Source of the DNA: Candidatus Cloacimonadota bacterium
Lineage (GTDB): Bacteria; Cloacimonadota; Cloacimonadia; Cloacimonadales; Cloacimonadaceae
DNA length: 14,050 nucleotides
Reading direction: 5' to 3'
NCBI GenBank assembly: GCA_023228125.1
Contig: JALOBT010000054.1
Span: 1-14,050 of the forward strand
Below, piece by piece: positions 7,050-12,967 of the stretch (positions are counted from its first letter, which is position 1; every line of letters begins with the position of its first letter). The notes under the pieces are model-generated. The model was given only the letters and a program-made list of their open reading frames with translations. It ran no database searches and had not been told where the DNA came from. The position numbers and the translations under genes were made by a program.

Positions 7050-7479
7050 TTTCTATCTCTTCCTCTTGCAGCAGCTTGATGATCTGCTCTCCATATTTAT
7101 CAGCTTTGGTTTTCATGCCTTTGATAGCAGCGAATTCAGCCTTTGCTTGCGGTCGTTGTTTGATGACATCATACAATTGGGAATTATACATGATAATGTA
7201 AGCAGGAATACCTTCACTGGCGGCCAAGTCATTACGCCATTCCCGTAAACGGTTGTATTGCTTTTGTTCAGATTCACTCAGCTCATCCAGATCAGGCTTG
7301 GTAAATTTAGGTTTTCGTGATTGATATTCGATGAAGAAAGAATAATAGATCTTCCCATCTATATGCAGGGTTTCTTTCTCGATCTTGATAATACTGTGCT
7401 GCTCGCAGAACTTATTAAATTCAGCATCATCAAAACTGCCAGCACTGCTGTCAAAACGTACTACTATTAGCTTATACAT
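7039..7479 (-). CDS. HRDC-domain protein, DGR accessory
   Basis: A 146-residue protein with an N-terminal alpha/beta part of about 60 residues that I do not recognise. The C-terminal half (about 66-137; LSESEQKQYNRLREWR then GIPAYIIMYNSQL) has the length and pattern of an HRDC nucleic-acid-binding domain. HRDC proteins are known beside some DGR reverse transcriptases, but their role is not settled; binding of RNA or cDNA during retrohoming is a reasonable inference. I chose the ATG at 7479, preceded by GGTGAG, over a GTG three codons upstream (7488) that abuts the palindromic repeat. The gene overlaps the Avd start by 11 bases. The last residues are very acidic (EEEIESEE). Confidence 0.8.
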   Translation of the reverse strand: MYKLIVVRFDSSAGSFDDAEFNKFCEQHSIIKIEKETLHIDGKIYYSFFIEYQSRKPKFTKPDLDELSESEQKQYNRLREWRNDLAASEGIPAYIIMYNSQLYDVIKQRPQAKAEFAAIKGMKTKADKYGEQIIKLLQEEEIESEE

Positions 7480-7486
7480 GGATCTC

Positions 7487-7607
7487 ACCGTAGCGCAGGA
7501 CGCCGTTCCTGCGGAACCGCGAAACCTCTCTACTTCTTCTATTTCTTTTAAACAAATCAGTGTTTATACAATTATCCCCTCGCAGGAACGGCGTCCTGCG
7601 GTACGGT
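7487..7607. repeat. REPIN-like inverted pair of GC-rich palindromes (first element)
   Basis: Arms 7487-7513 and 7581-7607 are reverse complements with one mismatch in 27 bases. Each arm holds the small palindrome GCAGGA-CGCCGT-TCCTGC. The 67-base interior is AT-richer and unrelated to that of the second element at 9221-9346. The element fills the gap between the target gene and the HRDC gene and touches the HRDC ribosome-binding region. A folded copy could attenuate transcription between the target and the accessory genes. Confidence 0.9.
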
Positions 7608-7611
7608 AAAA

Positions 7612-7635
7612 TGCAGGGGGAAGAATCCCCCTGCA
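7612..7635 (-). terminator. Strong GC-rich hairpin downstream of the variable repeat
   Basis: TGCAGGGGG (7612-7620) pairs perfectly with CCCCCTGCA (7627-7635) around a 6-base loop. On the minus strand the stem is followed by TTTTACC. It lies about 95 bases beyond the VR. It may be an intrinsic terminator or attenuator that limits read-through from the abundant target mRNA into the HRDC-Avd-RT genes, or a structure helping homing. Confidence 0.55.
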
Positions 7636-7679
7636 CCCCCACTGGGTTCTCAATGTGAAAATCTCTTGCTTTTCTTCAA

Positions 7680-7693
7680 GCCTTGCAAAAGGC
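7680..7693 (-). other. Small tetraloop hairpin near the VR, candidate homing cruciform
   Basis: GCCTT (7680-7684) and AAGGC (7689-7693) form a 5-bp stem with a 4-base loop, 34 bases past the end of the VR in the coding direction. In characterised DGRs a stem with a 4-base loop just downstream of the VR stimulates target recognition. This one is shorter than those described, so the assignment is tentative. Confidence 0.3.
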
Positions 7694-7714
7694 AAAAAGA
7701 ACAAAAAACAAAAG

Positions 7715-9379
7715 TCAAGGGGAACACCTACAAACGCGGAAGCCTATAAAGTCGCTGCTACCGGTCGCATCGGCGTTGAGCCGACCGGAAACGGTGCAGT
7801 AGTCGGCATTGCTGTACCAGCAACCGCCGCGTAACACACGGTATGAACCGCTATATATTTCCCAGCACCACTCCCAAACGTTACCACTCATGTCGTAGAG
7901 ACCAAGTTCGTTAGGTAGTTTTGTGCCTACTGCTTTTGTGCCATCGGAACTATTATCCCAATACCAAGCCACAGCATTAATATCATTGCTCCCGCTATAA
8001 GTATAGCCATGCGTCTGCAAACCACCTCTGGATGCGTACTCCCATTCTGATTCCCTGGGCAGACGGTAGCCTATGGCAGAAAAGTCGCAACTTACATTCA
8101 CATGATTCGTAGAGGATGTATTCCAGCCTGAAGGCCAGTTATCAGGGCTTGTGCCAAAAGTGCTATAGCTGTAGCAAGGAGTCAAACCTTCCTGCAGACT
8201 GCGACGGTTGCAATACTCTATGGCATTGAACCAATTAACATGTGCCTTGGGATAAATATCTCCACCACCACTGCCCATCACAGCATTCCATTCAGCGTTG
8301 GTAAGCTCATACTTATCCAGATAGAAGTCAGAAACGGTGATCCCGGCCACAGTCCCGCCTGCTACAAAGACGAAACTCTCAGGCATAGGATGCGTGCCAT
8401 ATTCAGCCACAAACTGCAGCATATACTGATCCCCATCAAAATCTATCCCTTCGGCTCCAGCATCCCAAAGAATCGCTTTTGCCGTGCCAGGGGCAATATC
8501 TGTTCCAATATCACCACTGAGCTGGGCTGGATCCGGAATGATTGCAAAAGTGCTGCCACCATCGCTGGAAAGCTTCAGCTTTACCTCACAGAGATCGCCA
8601 TTGGCATCAAATAAATCATAGGAAATATCCACGAGGCCACTACCATCGGTTCTTTGGGCTACAGAGGTGTTGTAGATAATGGGTGCGGTGAATTCTGCCT
8701 CTTCGTCTTTGATGCTGAAATGGTCCCAATGCACATATTTATCCATATTCGGATTCGTGTATTGGGTGAGGATTTTTATGCGCACGGTGCTGGCAGACAG
8801 GGGTATATTTACCGAAAAGAGCGACCAGTCCTGGGTGTCTGGCAGCAGGTCAACCCAATTGTTCCACTCGCCTCCGCTGTCGTACTCCACGCATACCTTC
8901 AGGATATCGGTGGCGGGGCTGAGGTTCTTGCTGTAGTAATGGAAGTTCAGGCTGTGCTGGGTATCAGGTGTGAGGGCTACACTTTCAAAGCTCACGCTCA
9001 CCTCATTGGCTTCCATCAGCCAGGTGCCCCAATACCAGGTGCCGCTTTGGGCAGAGGCACCACCCATGGTTTGGTTTGTACGGCCCCAGAAATAAGGGAC
9101 TGTGCCGGTTGGGTTGGCAGTGTAAGCCCAGGTATCCGCAGGCGCATTTTCAAAGCTTTGTTGTTTGATGGTTCCCGCAAAAAGCGAGAACGAGAGAACA
9201 ATTAGCAGCGTGGCTATGAGGTAGCGCAGGACGCCGTTCCTGCGGATCGTACCCTCTGCAGCATTGGTATGTTGTTTTATTGTGTGATTGGTAGTATCGG
9301 TGGATTGTGTTACTGGATATTCCGCAGGAACGGCGTCCTGCGCTACGGGGTGGATCGTAGTTACCTTATGCCAGCTCAT
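7715..9379 (-). CDS. DGR target: secreted FGE/C-type-lectin-fold variable protein
   Basis: This 554-residue exported protein presents the diversified domain. Residues 54-68 are the hydrophobic core of a signal peptide ending SLFAG. A jelly-roll-like, probably ligand-binding region follows (about 75-225), then an Ig-like module (about 235-325) and a formylglycine-generating-enzyme/sulfatase-modifying fold (about 330-554), with motifs YRLPRESEWEYASRGG and GLYDMSGNVWEW. The variable repeat encodes residues 513 to about 551, at the ligand-facing end of this C-type-lectin-like fold. The ATG overlaps the stop of the upstream gene as ATGA, with GGAGG six bases before it, so the start is firm. Oddly, codons 12-53 are exactly one 126-base REPIN-like insertion. 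A catalytic FGE role is unlikely; ligand binding is inferred from known DGR targets. Confidence 0.93.
   Translation of the reverse strand: MSWHKVTTIHPVAQDAVPAEYPVTQSTDTTNHTIKQHTNAAEGTIRRNGVLRYLIATLLIVLSFSLFAGTIKQQSFENAPADTWAYTANPTGTVPYFWGRTNQTMGGASAQSGTWYWGTWLMEANEVSVSFESVALTPDTQHSLNFHYYSKNLSPATDILKVCVEYDSGGEWNNWVDLLPDTQDWSLFSVNIPLSASTVRIKILTQYTNPNMDKYVHWDHFSIKDEEAEFTAPIIYNTSVAQRTDGSGLVDISYDLFDANGDLCEVKLKLSSDGGSTFAIIPDPAQLSGDIGTDIAPGTAKAILWDAGAEGIDFDGDQYMLQFVAEYGTHPMPESFVFVAGGTVAGITVSDFYLDKYELTNAEWNAVMGSGGGDIYPKAHVNWFNAIEYCNRRSLQEGLTPCYSYSTFGTSPDNWPSGWNTSSTNHVNVSCDFSAIGYRLPRESEWEYASRGGLQTHGYTYSGSNDINAVAWYWDNSSDGTKAVGTKLPNELGLYDMSGNVWEWCWEIYSGSYRVLRGGCWYSNADYCTVSGRLNADATGSSDFIGFRVCRCSP
7728..7843 (-). 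repeat. DGR variable repeat (VR)
   Basis: Matches the TR over 116 bases except for 21 substitutions, all at TR adenines. Relative to TR, the 15 Asn codons now read Y, Y, S, N, D, Y, G, L, N, A, D, G, S, D, F, a Lys became Leu and a Ser became Cys. Scaffold residues such as the GG-x-W turn, CTVS and IGFRVC are unchanged. The 21-base identical IMH-like end (7748-7728) precedes the last codons of the target. Confidence 0.97.
9221..9346. repeat. REPIN-like element inserted in frame in the target gene (second element)
   Basis: Perfect 25-base inverted arms (9221-9245 and 9322-9346) carry the same palindrome as the element at 7487-7607; the 76-base interior differs. The length is 126 bases, exactly 42 codons, covering V12-Y53 of the target. 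No clear target-site duplication is visible. Deleting it joins MSWHKVTTIHP to LIATLLIVLSFSLFA, a canonical signal peptide, so it looks like an insertion tolerated because it kept frame. Confidence 0.92.
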
Positions 9380-10146
9380 TTTGTGCCTCCATTCATTCTG
9401 CTTTTGATTTCCTGAAAACTGATCTTCTTATCCGGATTGCCTTTGGCCTCAGCCAGTATATTTGCCATGCGTCCATCATGATCCTTGTAAGCCACTACCC
9501 GATAATACATTTGAGCTCTGTGCAAGGCTACACGGGAATGGGTAAAAGCACAGCCATCCGTCACATCCCAAAGATAATAATAAAGATTGTCCTGGTTTTC
9601 ATACGGCGTCTCGTTGTAGAGTACGAGGTAGCCATCCGGTGTAATAGGGCTGCCATAGATGGTCTGGGTTACCGGCTGCCAGGTGATCACGGCATCCACG
9701 GCGTTGGTAATATCCACATTTACGCCTTCCGGCGCTTCCGGTGGCACGTAGGTGATGGCAAAAGCCGAAGAGACCTTTTCGCTGAGATTGCCGAAGCTAT
9801 CCCCCACCTGAATCTTAACTTTGGCATTGTTGCTGGTATTATCCGGCATCAGCCAGGCATAGCTGCCACTATTGGCAATGTTTTCAGCCAAGGCACTGTA
9901 ATCGCTGCCGCCATTCAGGCTGTACCAGAGATAGACGGAGTCATCGAGGAGATTGCTGTCTGTGGCTGTCCACAGAACGTTATTCGTATCGCCCAGATAC
10001 CATTCTTCGCCACCAGTAGGAGAGTTGAGCTCCAAAGCGGGAGCTACGGTGTCCAAGGTAAAAACCGCACTATTCGTATTCGAGGATAGTGCCAGTGCTG
10101 CTACGCTGAGCGTGAGCAGTGCCAATGCTACAAGGGTCTGTTTCAT
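9376..10146 (-). CDS. Secreted Ig-like/FN3 protein, first gene of the DGR operon
   Basis: A 256-residue exported protein of unknown function. Residues 1-19 form a signal peptide (MKQTLVALALLTLSVAALA). An Ig-like domain at about 35-130 begins LNSPTGGEEWYLGD, a pattern frequent in extracellular proteins of the FCB group, and an FN3-like domain covers about 135-235 (PEGVNVDI, ITWQPV, YYRVVAYKD). The C-terminus is charged and lacks a recognisable sorting signal. AAGGAAG precedes the ATG by seven bases. Its stop overlaps the target start as ATGA, so the two are translated in a coupled way. It may be a partner, scaffold or export companion of the variable protein. No variable repeat is present in it. 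Confidence 0.82.
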   Translation of the reverse strand: MKQTLVALALLTLSVAALALSSNTNSAVFTLDTVAPALELNSPTGGEEWYLGDTNNVLWTATDSNLLDDSVYLWYSLNGGSDYSALAENIANSGSYAWLMPDNTSNNAKVKIQVGDSFGNLSEKVSSAFAITYVPPEAPEGVNVDITNAVDAVITWQPVTQTIYGSPITPDGYLVLYNETPYENQDNLYYYLWDVTDGCAFTHSRVALHRAQMYYRVVAYKDHDGRMANILAEAKGNPDKKISFQEIKSRMNGGTK

Positions 10147-10236
10147 AGTTAGCTTCCTTTATGTGTTTTTAGTTTCTGCTGATAATCTTGTTTAGCTTTC
10201 ATCATGAAAAGCTTCAGCTTAAAACTTTAAAATCCA

Positions 10237-10264
10237 AGGATATTTATTTGAGATTATTTGTCAA
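10237..10264 (-). promoter_or_regulatory. Candidate sigma70-type promoter of the DGR operon
   Basis: On the minus strand a perfect TTGACA (10264-10259) is followed after 16 bases by TATCCT (10242-10237), four of six consensus bases. It lies about 90 bases upstream of the first operon gene, leaving a leader with an imperfect palindrome at 10194-10213. This is the best promoter-like pair I see upstream of the operon. Confidence 0.45.
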
Positions 10265-10481
10265 GGGCAAAAGACCGATGCCTGTTTTGACTTTCATTTT
10301 TGATCTGGCAGCAAGTTACAGGCTTTCTCGATCTCTTCTTGCCCCTAACCAAGCTACAAATAATTCTCCATCCAAAATTGAGAGTTAAAACAGGAGGATC
10401 ACGAGACGGGAGTGTCAAACTTTCTGGCGAGGGTGCTCATACGACACGGCAATGCCAAACTATCCAGTCAGGGTCGCTCTT

Positions 10482-10593
10482 GTTTTAGCCCAAAAACGAC
10501 CCAGGTTGTTTGATACCATCATCCAGACAACAAGATAGAGGGTAAGCGGAGCGGGTAAAGCAATAGCGGGAAGGGTCGTTTTTAGGTCAAAAC
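10482..10593. repeat. Inverted-repeat unit of about 112 bp
   Basis: Arms 10482-10502 and 10573-10593 are reverse complements at 18 of 21 positions, with an 11-bp perfect inner core (AAAAACGACCC with GGGTCGTTTTT). The 70-base interior holds no gene. It resembles a MITE or a REPIN of a different family from the two elements inside the DGR. Confidence 0.6.
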
Positions 10594-10773
10594 AAACCGT
10601 AATCTTGGTTGCTATCTGAAATGGCGTACCTATGGGACTCAAGACGTTGTGTGGCTGGTGTTTGCTATCTAAAATTCCGTCCCTACAGGACTTGGGTCGT
10701 TATTGTAGTTAGCTCTTGTTTTAGAGTTCACTATTTTTAGGACAGTTCATAACTCATTTTTCGCTTTAAACCA

Positions 10774-10872
10774 TAGTCCTTTGCGCAACTCACTTTTAAT
10801 ATCCATTGCTTACATCACAAGCCCATCCTTGAACCCTCTAAATCTTAGTCCTTTGCTAAACTCACTTTTAAT
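10774..10872. repeat. 27-bp imperfect direct repeat pair
   Basis: 10774-10800 and 10846-10872 match at 25 of 27 positions (TAGTCCTTTGC, then AACTCACTTTTAAT). Weaker similarity extends about ten bases upstream. The copies start 72 bases apart. Function unknown. Confidence 0.65.
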
Positions 10873-11020
10873 TATAGCTGAAGGCCTGTTAAAGCCAAAC
10901 CAAACAATAAAGGAGAAGTAGATATATTTCCACTAAACTCGCCCCCCAAAAGCAGATTTCGGCTTTGCAGACCAGCACTATGGCTTATCCTATACATATA
11001 AAAACAACAGGAGGTTAGAA

Positions 11021-11584
11021 ATGCTTCGTCAATTAGTACTAAAGAATCGCAGCTATCGCCGCTTTGACCAATCCAAATCTATCAGCAAGCAGACTCTGAG
11101 GGACTTGGTGGATTATGCCAGGCTCTCCCCCAGCGCTGCAAATCTACAGAATCTACGTTTTTGGTTGGTGGACCATCCTCATGACCGGCTCTTTGACTCT
11201 TTACGTTGGGCGAATTATCTGAAGAACTGGGATGGACCCATCGAGGGTGAGCGTCCCGCAGGGTATATCATACTGCTGGCCCCGCCCAGTTGTACAAAAT
11301 TTCATTATATAGATGCTGGGATCGCTTGCCAGAGCATGCTTTTGGGCGCCACCGAGATCGGCATCGGCGGATGCATGATAGCCTCGGTGGATCGGGAAGC
11401 GGTGCAGAAAATCTTTGAGATACCCCAGGAGTGGGAGATTCTCTTGGTAATCGCACTGGGCGTGCCGGCCGAAACTGTGGTGGTGGATGAAATAGGTTCA
11501 GAAGAAAACATCGAATATTGGAGGGATGAAAAGGACAGGCATCACGTGCCAAAAAGAAGTTTAGACACCCTGATTTTAAGCTGA
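11021..11584 (+). CDS. Nitroreductase-family protein
   Basis: A 187-residue FMN-dependent nitroreductase-like oxidoreductase, normal in length. The N-terminus has the family pattern RSYRRFD followed by LSPSAANLQNLRFWLV, which contributes FMN-phosphate and ring contacts. The central DAGIACQSMLLGATEIGIG helix-turn and the C-terminal IALGVPAET strand also fit. An AGGAGG site six bases before the ATG makes the start secure. It stands alone, divergent from the DGR operon, with a short gap before xseA. The substrate cannot be predicted; members reduce nitroaromatics, quinones or flavins. Confidence 0.88.
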   Translation: MLRQLVLKNRSYRRFDQSKSISKQTLRDLVDYARLSPSAANLQNLRFWLVDHPHDRLFDSLRWANYLKNWDGPIEGERPAGYIILLAPPSCTKFHYIDAGIACQSMLLGATEIGIGGCMIASVDREAVQKIFEIPQEWEILLVIALGVPAETVVVDEIGSEENIEYWRDEKDRHHVPKRSLDTLILS

Positions 11585-11635
11585 GCTACCTAAGATTATT
11601 GACAAAAAACACGCTCAGGTATTTACTGCATCAAT

Positions 11636-12967
11636 ATGGATAATCTAATGGTTTTCAGCGTGTTTGAAATCACCCGCCATCTGCGGCAGGTGATAGAGAC
11701 TTCTATCGAGCCACTTTATGTGGAGGGCGAGGTCTCAAACTTTGTGCATCACAGCTCCGGGCACATGTATTTTAATCTCAAGGACGAGTTTTCCACTTTG
11801 CGTTGCACCTTTTTTAAGAATCAGAATTACCGTTTGGACTTTCAACCGAAAGACGGACAAAGTGTGGTATGTTATGGCCAGATCACGCTTTATGAGAAAG
11901 GCGGAAGCTATAACCTGAACGTCTCCACCATGAGCCAATCCGGCTTGGGCGAGATGCAGGCCAGGTTCGAAGCTTTGAAGAAGAAATTGCAGGCCGAAGG
12001 TCTTTTTGAGGAATCCCGCAAGCAGGCCTTACCCCGTTATCCCCAGAAAATCGGCATCATCACCTCCCCCACCGGTGCCGCTTTGCAGGATATCAGCAAT
12101 GTGCTGGCCCGCCGTTTCCCCATCGAAGCCTGGGTCTATCCCGCTGTGGTGCAAGGCTCGGCAGCTCCAGAGGGGCTCATCCGGGGCCTCAAATATTTCA
12201 ATGAAGAATTCCCGGTGGATCTCATCATCATCAGCCGCGGCGGGGGCTCGCAGGAAGATCTTTTTTGTTTCAATGATGAGAAGCTGGCCCGGGCGATTGC
12301 CGCTTCCAGGATTCCGGTGATCTCTGGGGTGGGACATGAGATTGATTTTACGATCAGCGATTTTGTAGCAGATCTGCGCGCACCCACGCCCTCTGCTGCT
12401 GCGGAAATAGCGGTTCCCAGCCGCGAAGATTTGCTGAATTACATCCGCTCTCTGGCAGAAAGAATGGCACTGAGTGCATCCAATTCCCTTGGTTTATACC
12501 AGCATCAGCTCAGCGAACAGGCTCTGGCCTTTGCCAGCTACCACCCCGAACGCTTGTGGCAGAAGTATCAACAGCGTTTTGACATGGCCACCATGGCTCT
12601 GGATAATGTGAAACACCTCATGCGTGAGCCGCGAATCGCTTTTGAGCGCAGTGAGCAGAGCTTTATCTCCTCTATACAGAGATTTTCTGAGCTGCGGGTG
12701 CAGCGTTATCAGGATAGACTGGATCACACCCAGGAGTATCTGCAGCTTTATAGCAGACGCATCCTGGATAGACTGACAAACCGTTTGGAACTCAAGCAGC
12801 AGCATCTGGAAATGATCTCGCCGGATTACTTGCTCAAACAGGGCTGGGCACTGGTGATCAAAGATGGCAAGATAGTGCGCAGCATCAAGGACTTTGAACC
12901 GGGAGACAACCTGGGAATCAAGCTCGGTGATGGCGAAGCTGAAGTTGAGGTAATAGAAACAAAATGA
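11636..12967 (+). CDS. xseA: Exodeoxyribonuclease VII large subunit
   Basis: A 443-residue XseA, the catalytic subunit of the ExoVII nuclease that degrades single-stranded DNA from both ends in repair. An N-terminal OB-fold covers about residues 5-100 (VEGEVSNFVHHSSGHMYFNL). The nuclease core carries IGIITSPTGAALQDI, ISRGGGSQEDL and GVGHEIDFTISDFVADLRA, followed by a PTPSAAAE motif. A long coiled-coil section precedes the conserved YLLKQGWALV end. The ribosome binding site is weak: the ATG at 11636 is annotated, but the ATG at 11648, preceded by GGATAA, is an alternative start. The gene overlaps the next one by ATGA. The small subunit gene xseB is not in this window. Confidence 0.95.
   Translation: MDNLMVFSVFEITRHLRQVIETSIEPLYVEGEVSNFVHHSSGHMYFNLKDEFSTLRCTFFKNQNYRLDFQPKDGQSVVCYGQITLYEKGGSYNLNVSTMSQSGLGEMQARFEALKKKLQAEGLFEESRKQALPRYPQKIGIITSPTGAALQDISNVLARRFPIEAWVYPAVVQGSAAPEGLIRGLKYFNEEFPVDLIIISRGGGSQEDLFCFNDEKLARAIAASRIPVISGVGHEIDFTISDFVADLRAPTPSAAAEIAVPSREDLLNYIRSLAERMALSASNSLGLYQHQLSEQALAFASYHPERLWQKYQQRFDMATMALDNVKHLMREPRIAFERSEQSFISSIQRFSELRVQRYQDRLDHTQEYLQLYSRRILDRLTNRLELKQQHLEMISPDYLLKQGWALVIKDGKIVRSIKDFEPGDNLGIKLGDGEAEVEVIETK

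Larger units (their letters stand above)
10265..11020. other. Repeat-rich intergenic region without a credible gene
   Basis: No ORF here looks coding. Visible structure: imperfect direct repeats about 40 bases apart (10411-10438 and 10451-10478); a 112-base inverted-repeat unit (10482-10593); small hairpins such as GTCC-CTACA-GGAC near 10678; a 13-base exact repeat GCTCTTGTTTTAG (10476-10488 and 10712-10724); and a 27-base near-identical direct repeat (10774-10800 and 10846-10872). This suggests decayed mobile or REP-type elements. A leader for the nitroreductase gene probably occupies its right end. Confidence 0.6.

Noticed and set aside
8654..9205. 183-codon plus-strand ORF
   Set aside because: Antisense to the DGR target gene, with no domain and no credible ribosome binding site.
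7487..9346. CRISPR array, considered because of repeated GC-rich palindromes
   Set aside because: Only two inverted pairs about 1.7 kb apart with unrelated interiors; no regular spacing and no cas genes.
10188..10388. 66-codon plus-strand ORF
   Set aside because: No homology-like motifs and no ribosome binding site; it runs through the DGR promoter and the repeat-rich spacer.
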